DNA of 64,000 nt from Podospora pseudoanserina. Lineage: Eukaryota; Ascomycota; Sordariomycetes; Sordariales; Podosporaceae. The stretch lies in assembly GCF_035222485.1 (NCBI RefSeq), contig NW_026946671.1, forward strand, positions 1,364,001 through 1,428,000, read 5' to 3'. The number at the start of each line of letters is the position of its first letter. Within the stretch, counting starts at the first letter, position 1. The position numbers were made by a program, and so were the translations under genes. Under the pieces are notes generated by a model that was not told the DNA's origin, made no database searches, and was given only the letters and a program-made list of their open reading frames with translations. Shown here piece by piece: positions 1-10,641 of the stretch.

Positions 1-700
1 CAAGCTACCTGCTTTGGCGGGCCTAGCCAAGGCATTTCTACGAGACAAACCAACTCGCACGTATCTTGCAGGCATGTGGAGAGAGAATCTTGAAGGGCAG
101 TTAGGCTGGAAGGTGAACACTCCAGGAAACAGACTCTCCACTCCTTACCGCGCACCTTCGTGGTCATGGGCATCGGTGACCAGTGCTATTGAACCGTCCT
201 TATATTATAAGCTGGAGAAGCTCGGCCACTGTTTCCATACCATCCCGAGGATTGAAAGCGTCAGCTGTGTAACTAAAGGACCACAGTATTTCGGAAGGGT
301 CTTGAGAGCACACCTTGAGGTCTCCGGTTACCTGGTTTTCCCAATTGTTCATAGTATTGACGGTGAAAAGGAACTCCAGACCTGCCAGTTGCGGATTGAA
401 CACACGTTTGTGTCTGCGTGCCTGTGCTGGGATACTGTGGATGTCCGTGCTAGTGTCAGGTTCACAATTACATGTCTACCCCTTGGTATAGAGTATGATA
501 CTCGTACTCCTACTTGTATTATATTGGAGCAGGTTGGGGGGAATTCGCCCATCAAGTATCAGCGAGTTGGTTTATTGAAGGTTACTTTCGGTCATGATCG
601 CAGTGACCAGCTTTGGAGGTTCGGAATAGAAAAGCGGATAAAAGAAAATCGGTCTGTTGCCAAGTATAACAAGGAGTTTTCTGTCATACGTATTGTATGA
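1..700 (+). CDS. HET-domain (heterokaryon incompatibility) protein, C-terminal part, 5' end outside window
   Basis: The reading frame is open from base 2 to the TGA ending at 700, giving 232 residues with no start in view, so this is a 5'-truncated gene. The opening residues resemble the part just after the HET domain in fungal incompatibility proteins: an LPALAGLAKAF-type helix, then YLAGMWRENLEGQLGW, then YRAPSWSWASV, which is the diagnostic block after the HET domain. The rest is a beta-rich, poorly conserved tail. HET proteins act in non-self recognition and programmed cell death at hyphal fusion; that role here is inferred from family. The HET catalytic/TIR-like core itself is not in the window. 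No intron is needed in the visible part. Confidence 0.85.
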   Translation, partial: KLPALAGLAKAFLRDKPTRTYLAGMWRENLEGQLGWKVNTPGNRLSTPYRAPSWSWASVTSAIEPSLYYKLEKLGHCFHTIPRIESVSCVTKGPQYFGRVLRAHLEVSGYLVFPIVHSIDGEKELQTCQLRIEHTFVSACLCWDTVDVRASVRFTITCLPLGIEYDTRTPTCIILEQVGGNSPIKYQRVGLLKVTFGHDRSDQLWRFGIEKRIKENRSVAKYNKEFSVIRIV

Positions 701-815
701 AAGAATTCGAGCGGACATTTAGCAGAATGCCAGGTGATGGACAAAGGGACAGAATAAAATTAATACACATAGCCCGACAATTATATCCATCGTGACCTCT
801 TCCCATCAATAACCC

Positions 816-1640
816 TCAAACTTTCCTTCTCTCCACCTCCCAACCGGCACAGCACTCGGCCTGCCTGTTTAACGTCAACCCAGCGCTCTCCAATATCAAC
901 ACAACCATCATCTCCATAATCACTCCCATCCCAAGAAAATACCACACAAAACTCCCCACCCCGCCATAACTCTTAAACCTCGGATCTGTCCCAAATGTAG
1001 CCAACCCTGAGAACACGATCCTGACAATCATAAACGGCGACGCCAGCCCAACTCCAAACAACAACCTCTTCTCCCCTGGCTCCACCGCCCGTTTCTCCAC
1101 CATCGTCACCAACGTCCCCAAAACTACAAACCCCAACCCAGCCATAGTCAACCCCAACCCAGCCTGACTCTCATTCGGCACAGTCACCACCTCCGCCTGC
1201 TGTCCCGTCGTCCCACTAACCGCATCTCCAATCTCACCACTCATCATACTCTGCCCTACAATCGAAAGTATCAACCCTATCAACATCACCACTTGCGCAA
1301 GTCTCTGGTGGCGTGGGCTGATGAACGTCTGGGTTCCTTGTTGTCGGATACCCAGGAGGACTCGGCCTAAAAGGTTGGAGAGGCAGATGACGAGGGCGGA
1401 GACGCCGATGGAGTACATTACTTGAGAGGCGACGATGAGGTTGGGGTTGGAGGGGGAGGCGATGGTGGCTAGGTTGAGGGAGGAGCCGACGATGCGGACG
1501 GTGGTGAAGATTATGAGGTAGAGCCAGCCGGCGTTGTTGCGGAAGCCATGGCGGGTGGAGAGGAGGATGGCGATGAGGAGGGCGGGGGTGTAGATTGCTA
1601 GCTCGACGATGGAGATGCTGTTGAGGGGGTGGAGGGCCAT
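816..1640 (-). CDS. Multi-pass integral membrane protein, DUF7702-like
   Basis: A single-exon frame of 274 residues. The ATG at 1640 (MALHPLNSISIVELAIYTP) is chosen over an upstream in-frame ATG at 1703 because the hydrophobic family-like N terminus begins there. About seven hydrophobic segments can be seen, starting with IVELAIYTPALLIAILL and followed by a GWLYLIIFTTVRIVGSSL segment; this layout resembles the fungal DUF7702 family of predicted seven-helix proteins of unknown function. No catalytic motif is visible. The last helix ends in a short cysteine-containing cytosolic-type tail (RQAECCAGWEVERRKV). It lies tail to tail with the HET gene, with about 115 bp between stops. Function unknown; family assignment from pattern memory only. 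Confidence 0.75.
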   Translation of the reverse strand: MALHPLNSISIVELAIYTPALLIAILLSTRHGFRNNAGWLYLIIFTTVRIVGSSLNLATIASPSNPNLIVASQVMYSIGVSALVICLSNLLGRVLLGIRQQGTQTFISPRHQRLAQVVMLIGLILSIVGQSMMSGEIGDAVSGTTGQQAEVVTVPNESQAGLGLTMAGLGFVVLGTLVTMVEKRAVEPGEKRLLFGVGLASPFMIVRIVFSGLATFGTDPRFKSYGGVGSFVWYFLGMGVIMEMMVVLILESAGLTLNRQAECCAGWEVERRKV

Positions 1641-2470
1641 TTTGAAGTAATTATTTACATTTAGGTACAACTGAGGGAGGACAAGAATACGAAGGGAGGT
1701 CATTCCGGACTAGGAATGTGCTGAGGGGCTCACAGTCAGTTGTTGTACTCTCAGTCATGGGTATACGTACTGGATCGTTTGATTCAAGAAGGAGGTTTTT
1801 TTTTGATGATTAGAAGACGAGCATGAAGCTGAGGATACAATTTCCTTCGATTGTCTCTTGGCAGGACATTTCAACCAAGCTCATGCCAGCTCTTGACCGC
1901 TAGGCTGGGCCGGAGCTCCCAAACCGTCTTTGTTCCAACTGTGGGCTGAAGACTGAAAGCTGACATTAACGGACCAGTATGGGCGCTAACAGCCGATTCA
2001 GCCTCATGAAGGCGCTTGCGTCTGGCGTGTTTGTCTTGTTGCGCCACACGTCTCATTGGTTGTCGCTCACCAACACCGCTCAGGTGGTTTGAAACTGATC
2101 TATCGAGGGAAGCCGTCCTCTCCAGCTCAAGGCGAGTAAGCTAAGGGCTGTCACAAACTGCGTCATATTAAATAAAATTCATGTCGCTTTCATCTTCGAG
2201 CCGATGGTGTCAGGTATTCAGGGAGTGGATTTTATGTAAACAAATGTTGAACTGGATGGAAGAAGGCTAGCCATCAAGGTTCACCCTTATCATCACAAAC
2301 AACCCTAACCCACCATGTTTTCCTCATGGATGGGTACCATCAAACGGGCCCCACACAGCTCTGCCCCTCCATAATTATGTCCCCCAGGTTTTCAAGGTTC
2401 TCATTTCTCACCACCACCACCACCACCACGACGCGCGCGACCCAGTTTGTCTTTATAAACCATTGCAAAC
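1641..2470. other. Intergenic: divergent upstream region between DUF7702-like gene and KTI12
   Basis: No supported gene. The span separates two divergently transcribed genes and so should hold both promoters. A CAC-triplet run sits near 2410-2430, shortly before the KTI12 start. Short frames here are unconvincing. Confidence 0.6.
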
Positions 2471-3505
2471 ATGCCTGTATGCCCACCCCCACTTACAATA
2501 CATTACCAATGAGACCACCTAACCAACTCTTACCAGCTAATAATCCTTACCGGCCTCCCCACCTCAGGCAAATCCCACCGAGCCGCCCAGCTACAAACCT
2601 ACCTCGCCGAGCGCATCGCCTCCTCCAACCCCCCATCCCCCTACCGCCTCCACCTCATCTCAGACGAAACCCAGTCCGTCTCCCGCACCGTCTACGACCT
2701 CGACCCCTCCTCCCTCCCTGCCCACGTCCGCAGCGCAAACGCCTCCGAAAAGGACGCCCGCGCCTCCATCTACGCCGCCGTCAAGCGAGTCCTATCCCCA
2801 AAAGATATCGTCATCCTCGATGGCATGAATTACATCAAGGGGTGGCGGTATCAGCTCCATTGTGAAGCAAAAAACCTCGCTACACCGTCGGTGATATTAC
2901 AGATAGGATGCCCTGTCGACAAGGCGAGGAGGATTAATGAGGAGAGGTTACGGACTGAGGGTGGGGTGGAAGGTTACTCAACTGGGAACTGGGACAATCT
3001 GGTGTTTCGGTATGAGGAGCCGAATCCCATGACGAGGTGGGACTCGCCGTTGTTTACGGTTATTTGGGATGATGATGAGGAGCAGGCGAGGAGGGTGTAC
3101 GAGCAGATATGGGATAGTGTTGCTGGGGAGGGGGCCAAGAAGAAGGTTATACCCAATAAGAGTACCGTGCAGAGGGATAAGGATCCCGGGGGGGATTATT
3201 TGTATGTGTTGGAGAAGGAGACGCAGGATATTGTGAAGAGGATATTGGAAAAGCAAAATGAGGCGGGGGAGGGGGGGACGGTGAGGTTGCCGAAGGTGAA
3301 TGGGGGGGATGATGGGGGGGAGGAGTTGGTGTTGGAGTTGCCCGGGAGGAAGCTGGGGTTGGCGCAGTTGCAGAGATATAGGAGGGCGTTTGTGGGGTTG
3401 AATAGGGGTGGGATTGGACTGGAAGGGGTTGGGAAGTTGGCGGCGGGGAGGTTGAGGGAGAGTTTTGTCGGGTATCTGAATGATGCTTTTGAGAAGGATG
3501 GGTGA
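2471..3505 (+). CDS. KTI12: KTI12, Elongator-associated P-loop protein
   Basis: Two exons: 2471-2476 (only ATG CCT) and 2537-3505, with a 60-bp intron 2477-2536 (GTATGC donor, CTAAC branch region, CCAG acceptor). Splicing gives a 324-residue protein starting MPLIILTGLPTSGKSHRAAQ, the hallmark KTI12/PSTK-family N terminus; GLPTSGKS is the P-loop. Further on, LISDET and ILDGMNYIKGWRYQLHCEAK are family blocks, followed by a Gly-rich charged insert at roughly residues 270-290. Kti12 is an ATP-binding partner of the Elongator complex needed for wobble-uridine modification of tRNA. Without the tiny first exon the gene would appear to start at the internal Met at 2825 and lose its P-loop, an easy annotation error. 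The 3' half is strikingly G-rich. Confidence 0.93.
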
Positions 3506-4126
3506 GGTGAGACGCGAGGTCATGGAGGTGTGTCGAGTTGACCTGCGTGGCCGACAGTCTGTGTTTCGCCTGTTAAATCCAAAAATAAACGATCAAACAA
3601 ACCAGTTCGGTATTGCAGCCGCGCGCACAGCGATCGATCAAGATGAAGGGTTGTGATGAGACCTGGAGACCAACATATATATATACTGTCCCGACAGTCT
3701 GGGTCAGGTTGCCGCCGTGGTCGCGCATGGAACATCGATGTGACATCGATCAGGTTAGTGCCCAATTTGGGCGGCTGTAAGTGGAAATCTCGCAACGTGG
3801 TTGGCCGAGACCTTATGATCCACCATCATGAAGCATCACTTCTATCATCAAATGTCGAGAACCGCGCAGACATTGGGCTAGGGCTTACTTTGAGGTTTAG
3901 AATAGTAGCTTGAATGGAGGGTTTGGTATGATGTTGGAAAGATCTACACTTACTATGGTGTATTCTGCCCAGGCCCAATCTTGGCGTGATGGTGGATGAC
4001 GAGTATAAGAAGCATGATGTCTACGTTTCTTCTTGCTTGTTGAAAGAATAATCATACTAATCGTTCATACTCACTCCTTTCTTTTACCTCATATTCTACC
4101 TCCTTTGAGGTCCTGTTATCAACAAG
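3506..4126. other. Intergenic: KTI12 3' region and subtilase promoter
   Basis: No supported gene. A candidate polyadenylation hexamer AATAAA occurs at about 3583-3588, a short (TA)n run at about 3678-3688, and a near-palindrome built on ATCGAT around 3733-3751. The stretch before 4127 is pyrimidine-rich, typical of a fungal 5' leader. Confidence 0.5.
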
Positions 4127-5471
4127 ATGTTTCGTCGTAAGCAGACAACCGAACCTCCCAAAGGGGCTGGACCTCTTCCTCCTAAGGCTGCCTCAACCCA
4201 GCTTCCACCTAAAGCAGCTCCATCTTATGGTCAAATGCCTCAGCAACAGCCTGTGATGAGACCGTCACCCTCTCAGCAGCCTATCAAACATACCCGGCCT
4301 ACACCAGCACAGGCCCCACAGCCCAATTCCTATCCTCGACCAGCACCATCTGCCCAGCTCTCCTCCAAAGAAAACCCTCCAAAGTCCGCAGAAAGCCACT
4401 ACAACGATGGCTTAGACAAACTTGGACTGTAGGCCCTCTCCCCCTCTAATCACTCAGCACCGCAATATCTAACAAGCCTCCCGCCACAGCCCCCGAGAAA
4501 CCCTGGACCGTCTCCGCCGCCTCAAACTCATGTCCGCCATCTCCCACCACTCCCTCTCCCACCTCAACTCCACAGTCTCCAAGCGCCTCATGCCAACCTA
4601 CTCCGACCCCGTCGTCCGCATCGCCGTCCTCGACACCGGCTTCGACGGCTCCCACCCCGACTTCTCCCACCCCCGCACGGCCTACTTCACCGGCCCGTTC
4701 TCGGACCTTCCCCAACCAGAAAAAGACGAAGAACCCCAGCTCACCCGCATAAAAGCCTACCACGACTTTTGCCAGCCCTCCCCCCCCGGTGATAGGCAAG
4801 GACCTCCCCCTCAGCCTCACTCGATGGTCGACCTCGCCGGCCACGGCACCGCCATAGCAGGTCTAATCCTCCGCCTAGCCCCCCGGGCAGAACTCGTCAT
4901 CGGTCGTGTATGTCACGGCGTCGACAGCAACGAACTCTCCGCCCCTGACCCATCCCGCGTTGCTGCTGCGATCAGGTGGGCCATCACCCAAAAGGTTCAC
5001 ATCATCAACCTCAGCCTCGGCTACCGCAACCAGCCGCTGAAAGAGTTATTACCTCTGCGAGCGGCGCTTCTCGAGGCGCAGAGGAGTAATATCTTGGTTT
5101 TTGCCTCGACTTCAAACCAGGGGAGTCACGAGCCTGCTGCCTGGCCGGCGTCTGACGCCCGGTTTGCGATTGGTGTTCATAGCTGTAATGACATGGGGAG
5201 TGCGCCCAGTGGGAGTAGCTGCAAGGCAAGTGAGAATGGCTATAATTTCATGGCGGTGGGGGAGAATCTGTTGGTTCATCGACTTGCCCAAAAGGGAGGG
5301 GGTTTTGAGTTGGTGAGCGGGAGTAGTTTTGCCACGCCGGTGGTGGTGAGCGTGGCGGCGTTGGTGTTGGCGTTTGTTTGGCAGGAGGAGTGCAAAAGGG
5401 AGAGGGATGTGGTGGGGAGGGAGGTGATGTTGGAGGATTTGGGGAGTTTGGGGGGATGGGGAGGGTGTTGA
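4127..5471 (+). CDS. Cytosolic S8 subtilisin-like serine protease with proline-rich N terminus; C terminus disrupted
   Basis: Exons 4127-4428 and 4490-5471; the 61-bp intron has GTAGGC donor, TCTAAC branch and CACAG acceptor, and joins the two frames in phase. The 427-residue product has no signal peptide. Residues 1-90 are rich in Pro and Gln, 95-130 look helical (DGLDKLGL then PRETLDRLRRLK), and about 142-395 form a subtilase domain. All catalytic residues are visible: Asp149 in VLDTGFDGSHPDF, His219 in AGHGTAIAG, oxyanion Asn310 in STSNQGS, Ser380 in SGSSFATP. Stand-alone and NLR-linked cytosolic subtilases of this type are common in fungi, and some act in cell-death or allorecognition signalling; that role here is inference. 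The frame stops at 5471 in a G-rich stretch while a convincing continuation runs in the frame one base back to 5626 (next entry). Confidence 0.85.
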
Positions 5472-5626
5472 TGGCTTTGGGGGAGAAGATCGCGGGGGGT
5501 TATTGGGCGGTGGGGATGAAGCTATTTTGGGCGGGGTATAGGGAGGGTGATGGGAGGGATCCGGAGAAGGAGAAGGAGGCGAGGAGGTGGGCTTGGGGGG
5601 TTTTGAGGGGGGCTGTGGCTTATTGA
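5456..5626 (+). other. Out-of-frame C-terminal continuation of the subtilase
   Basis: From the ATG at 5456 a frame shifted by minus one relative to the subtilase runs 56 codons to TGA at 5624-5626. It begins MGRVLMALGEKIAGGYW and looks like the C-terminal helix and Trp/Phe-rich tail usually found after the subtilase core in fungal cytosolic subtilases. The switch point is the six-G run at 5450-5455. It may be a real frameshift mutation, a homopolymer sequencing or assembly error, or programmed slippage; no intron with plausible signals and the right length was found. Confidence 0.6.
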
Positions 5627-5859
5627 GGGCATAATGTTTTTTCCTTTTTCTGGCGGTGGGAACGGGGAGAGTTTTGGATATGCGAATGCTCTCAAAATAC
5701 ACAGAGAAATGGAGTATGTTTTTTGGAGTAAAGGCCTTTGAAGACAGTCGATATGCCTTAAATACATATCAATCGGCATTTTCAGTTAGTTCCTGCTGGG
5801 GCAAGCAGTGGTTGGTGAGTGGTGGTGGTGCCTTCAGATATGAGCGATAGGCCTCCAAC

Positions 5860-5960
5860 CTATCTTTCGAGGCTTTCAATATCTTGAAGGTATACCTACT
5901 ATGTTTGAAGGTATTAGTGCTATCCTGAAGGCCTCTTCACTATCTTTAAAGGCCTGTCCC
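5860..5960. repeat. Degenerate tandem repeat, about 20-bp period, five units
   Basis: Units begin at about 5860, 5880, 5899, 5920 and 5940 and share the core CTATCTTTGAAGGCCT in degenerate form. They lie in the 490-bp space between the subtilase and MFS gene ends, which otherwise shows nothing recognisable. Confidence 0.6.
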
Positions 5961-6119
5961 ATAGCGCTGTCTAGACTACGATGTACTTCGCGTTAAATGG
6001 CTTGGCCAATGCCCTTTCGAACTTTTTGATCAATAGTCAGAGATCTTATTTCATCTACCTCCTTTCACATTCATTTGTTCATTACATGACAGCTACCATC
6101 CCGATTTCCATTGTGAAAA

Positions 6120-7934
6120 TTAAAGCATATACTTGAAATCGGGGTTCAGATCCTATCCATGATTGTCAGCATACCGTCTCGTCGATCAACGGTGTTTACG
6201 AGAGAAACTCACCCCAAGCTCCACCTTTTCCTGCTCCGTCATGCCCTCAGGGAGAGTCTGGTTCGCCTTCTTCCTGTTTTCAGCCATGATGGATACCGCG
6301 TAAATGATACACGACAGAGCGCTCAGACAGATGAAGGACACGCAGATGATGTACCCCTTCCTGAAGTCGCCTCCAACAAACGAGTATGTAGCGATGATGC
6401 CGCCAATGTTGCCGAAACCTATCCCATGTTCAGTCTCTTGTTTCCAAATGCAATATCCCAGGAAATCTCACCAATCTGCCACGCACTCCCCACAGCCCTC
6501 CGGTGATGCCCACCCAAGTTCATATTAAACCAACAAACCTGAATCGGCATCGCCGAGTACATGCCCATGCAAATCAGCACCAAAGCCGCATACTGCACCG
6601 GCAAATTATCGTGCACATTCAGCAGAATCGCAAACCCGCTGATCGAGATACAGATCGGGAGAACCGTGAACAAGAACCTGTGCTTCAGCCAGTCTGACGC
6701 CGTGGCGATGACCATGGCGAAGACAAACGCCACTGCCCAGGGAGGCACAGAGTGAAGCTGGGTCTGGATCTTGTCGTAGCCGTAACTCTGGACAATGGTG
6801 GGACTGAAATACGCGTACGAGTAGGCGGGGACAATAATGCCAAAGTACATGAAGCCGCCGAGCCAGACCTTGTAGTCGGACATGACCTTGCCGACGTCCT
6901 TGAGGGTGATGCTGCGCTCGGCGGCGGAGTGGCCTTGGTCAGCGTGGAGACGGGCTTTGATGTAGTCTCTTTCGTCGTCGCGGAGCCATGTCTGTTGGTA
7001 TTGTTAGCATCCTTTTCCCATCATTTGGATATTTTTGTTCCGGTGGTTGAAGATTTTCAACCAAAACCCCCTTTCGCGCCGGCCCCCACCCCTAAACAAC
7101 GGAAAAAAAAGAGATCACGTACCGCCTCCTCGACAAATCCAGGAAAAGTAAACAAAAAGATCGCCCCAATCACCACCGTCGCCGCCCCCTCAATCAAGAA
7201 AATCCACCTCCACCCCCTATACCCCCTCATATAATCCATACTCCCTAACCCGCTCGCCAACAGCCCCCCGAACGCCCCCGCCAAACTCGTGCTCGAGAAA
7301 AACAAACTAAACCTCTTTTGTGCCTCCTCTCGTCTGTACCACATCCCCAGCAGGTAAAAACACCCAGGAAACATGCCGCACTCGAACAACCCCAGCAAGA
7401 ATCTCGTTGTCAAAATCCCGGCGTAGTTCTGCACAAGGCCTTGCATCATGGTGATGAACCCGAAGCCGATACAGCACCCGCTGAGCCATATCCTCGGTGA
7501 GATTTTCTTCAGGAGTATATTGGAGGGGATTTCAAAGAGGATGTAAGGGACGAAGAAGATTGTGAGTGCGGTGTTGAATTGTGTTCCCGAAAGGCCCAGG
7601 TCGGTTTCGAGGCCGAAAGCGCGGGCGTTGGCGATGTTGACGCGGTCGAGGAAGGCCATGAGGTAGAGGATGATGACGAAGGGGACGAGGTGGAGGTCGA
7701 TTTTGGTTGTCAGTCTGCGGGGGGTGGTGTGAGAGGGACAGGTGACGGGGGCGGGAGCGGTGGGGGTGATGCCTAGAGAGGAGGAGGAGGAGGAGCCGGT
7801 GTGGTGACGGTGAGCGGCCTTTTCTTCATCTTGGTGTGGTGGCCCTGGTGGAGGGACTGACGAGGTGTTAGTGAGGTTATCGTGGGGAACACAGTGGGTG
7901 AGAGGTAAGTGTCACCTTGAGGTTGAGACGCCAT
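6120..7934 (-). CDS. MFS transporter, allantoate permease (Dal5/anion:cation symporter) type
   Basis: Five exons in transcript order: 7934-7916, 7856-7123, 6991-6472, 6418-6213, 6152-6120; introns of 59, 131, 53 and 60 bp with GT-AG ends and CTAAC/CTGAC branches. All phases agree and give 503 residues. The N terminus is Ser/Pro-rich and cytosolic. The first helix region reads KIDLHLVPFVIILYLMAFLDRVNIANAR in two blocks, the classic Dal5-family start; GWRWIFLIEGAATVVIGA marks helix 6 and WLRDDERDYIKARL the central loop. The second half holds about six more helices, including NLGGHHRRAVGSAWQIG and FGNIGGIIATY. Family members carry nicotinate, allantoate, biotin, pantothenate or similar organic anions across the plasma membrane; the substrate cannot be read from sequence. 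Ends LNPDFKYML. Confidence 0.93.
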
Positions 7935-9795
7935 TTTGAACTTTATCGTCAATGACGATAGGATGAGCACCTCACAGTCGAGTCAAGCGGACTTGATTGA
8001 ACACGACTAAGTTCTAAACTCCAACCGACGGCGAACCGTTGACTTGCACCGACCGAACAGAAACACAAAAAAGGTGACGCAAAAACCAAAACCATGCGAG
8101 CAAGCATTCTGTGCGAGGGTCACACACCCGACTTTATATACCACGCCGATCTCTCCTCCTCCTCCCAGTACCCGGTCACACACACACACACACGCACACA
8201 CACGCATATTCCCAAACCCACAACGTTACTCTTAACCTTTTCCCTCCTCCTACCTTCGGCGGACTAACCCGAGGTCTTGTCGCCCCCCATTCCTTCCCTG
8301 TCAGTCAATGATCGACAGGCGCGCGTGCAAATCCAGAATCTGTCTTACACCCGCAACAAACTCCATTTCCCCGGATATTTTTGTTGAACTCCAAACTGCC
8401 GCAGGGAAAAGTAAGCTCACTTACATCATCCACCTTCCTGTTTCGTCAACGCTTTGGGCATGACACATGTGCGGTCTCGCAGCAGCACTTCCTAATATTG
8501 ACACTGAAAGTGGATATTATCTGACTTGTCTGTTGGGTATTCTTTTCCATATCCCCTGGAGAGAGATCTAGATTACGTCTTCATGATCTTCCCTTTCTTG
8601 TGCTCCCCCCCCCAATCACCACGTGATTAGCTCCCGTAGATAACCATCTCGATCCTAACGATGAAACTCATCAGCTCAACTGACCAACTTTGCTCGAGAT
8701 AAATACTCAATGCATCTATATACCCAAAAGAGCATCTTTATACACAACCTTCATCCAACCTCCCCCCCACCCCACACCTAGCTCCACCAAATATAACCCA
8801 CATAGATATCAAATGGCCTCCCCAATTCCACTCTTCTAATGCCAACACCATTCAAACAGCCCTACAGACCAACAAGCCCGGCCCGTTTCTTAGTCTCCTC
8901 ACTAGTTTGGCCGTTCTCGGTCTGGGCTTCACGGACAGAACAATTCCGGCATTTTTTGCTCACCGGCGGTCAACATCGCCGAGCATCGGACGTTGTGGAG
9001 AGAGGTTGAAGTGTCACGGGATCCGGCCGGCAGCCGACCTAGCGGCAAGGAAGGTTTTAGCCATGTGCTCTTGTTCAGTAGAAAAGGTGGCTAGCATCGG
9101 TGAGCAACGCGGATCAGTTCCGTCCATATCTGACCGGCGTACTCCGGGTTTTTTGTCCAAATATATATATATATATCGAATAAAATAAACCCCCCTCAAA
9201 AAAAATAAAAAATCGCTGTTTTTCTCGCCTCCTCCAAAAACTTCCAACCACTAAACCATGATGATGTAATGTAACTCTGCCGAAAAGCTGGGGGGCAAAA
9301 GAATCCGATTGTTTAGCACAGCAGGTGTGTACCCCGTAAGCCCATTGCAGAACGCTCTCCCCTCACGGTGATACCGAACTGTTGATTACTGAGCCAACAA
9401 TAAATAAATAAACGGTTACCTTCATTTCTTCGACATATACGCAGCTTGTCCAACTGCCATCTCATCCAAAAAAAACATCTAGAGCCAAAGCAAAGCTTTT
9501 CGTGGCTTGTTCCCACTTTCCTTCAGCAATGCAGGGGTTCCCCGCCCTCCGCCCCTCCCCATTTTCTGACAGGCTCGTTTTTAAGCCCGTTCCAACTGCG
9601 GGGAAAAGAACACTGTCCCCAAAATGCCAAGACGTCATCAGTGTTTGTTTCCCCTCACTTTTATAAACCAGCCGTTGAAGGTCTCATCACAGATCAAGAA
9701 GAAAAAAGTGTTGATATGAGAATCCATTTGTATTTTACACATCCCCCTGCCATTACCTACAGAGCAACCCTCTCATTTGCTGGCTTTGTCCATTG

Positions 9796-9797
<2 letters not shown>

Positions 9798-9845
<48 letters not shown>
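9798..9845. repeat. (AC)n dinucleotide microsatellite
   Basis: About 24 uninterrupted AC units, read directly. Confidence 0.95.
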
Positions 9846-9847
<2 letters not shown>

Positions 9848-10388
9848 CACTCCCCTCTCCCCACCCACCCAGTTTTACACCCCCCAAACCCCCTTTTAAC
9901 CCCCTCTCATAAACGAAAAAGACAATTCATCCATCATCATATTCTTTCACCATGATGACAACAACAACAACAACAACAAGAAAAAGGATTCGTAAGATAT
10001 TATCATAAACCTCTTGAAAAAAAGAAAAAAAACCATGTTCAAAAGGGGTGTGTCTGTGTGTGTTGTCATGTGTGTAAAATAAAAATAAAAAAAGGTAAAT
10101 AACAACAACAACAGCAACAACAACACCAAACAATCATAATAAGCCAACACACTCCTGGGTATCCTGGATCGCAAAACCGTTGCCGCACCAAGACACCTCG
10201 CTATCTTCCCACCCCCCAATCCCCATCCCCATCCCCGTCAACGAATCCTTCCCCCCACCACACAACACACACAGCTCCACCAAATCTACCACCAAAAGCC
10301 AACTGTTTATACCACACACACCCCCTGTTCTTCCAACACTTTGTATATAAAACCACCGTCCAATTTTCCCTCTTTACACCACAAATAC

Positions 10389-10389
<1 letters not shown>

Positions 10390-10451
<62 letters not shown>
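10390..10451. repeat. (CA)n dinucleotide microsatellite
   Basis: About 31 uninterrupted CA units, within the likely 3' untranslated region of the RhoGAP gene. Confidence 0.95.
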
Positions 10452-10454
<3 letters not shown>

Positions 10455-10641
10455 AAGTTGTAATAAACAAACAAGAAACCCACCCGGACAAAGACCCAAT
10501 TCATAAACAATCGTTTGCCGTCATCATCAGAAATGAACCCCATCCCGACCAACTAGGTAAGCCGTAACCGAGCCCGTTTGTGTGTGGAGTTGCGCAGATC
10601 TCCCGCACCCTTCTTCTCCACCCTTTCTTTAATCATTGTTG

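Larger units (their letters stand above)
7935..10641. other. Long intergenic region between MFS start and Sac7-type RhoGAP 3' end
   Basis: No supported gene in 2.7 kb. It contains the MFS promoter on the left and presumably the RhoGAP 3' untranslated region on the right. Microsatellites are abundant: imperfect (CA)n about 8177-8206, (AT)n 9161-9176, (AC)n 9798-9845, (ACA)n about 9956-9979, (AAC)n around 10101-10128 and (CA)n 10390-10451. Small frames in CA repeats are artefacts. Confidence 0.6.

Noticed and set aside
9798-10491. Open frames made of His/Thr or Cys/Val repeats
   Set aside because: They are translations of CA/GT microsatellites and have no other coding character.
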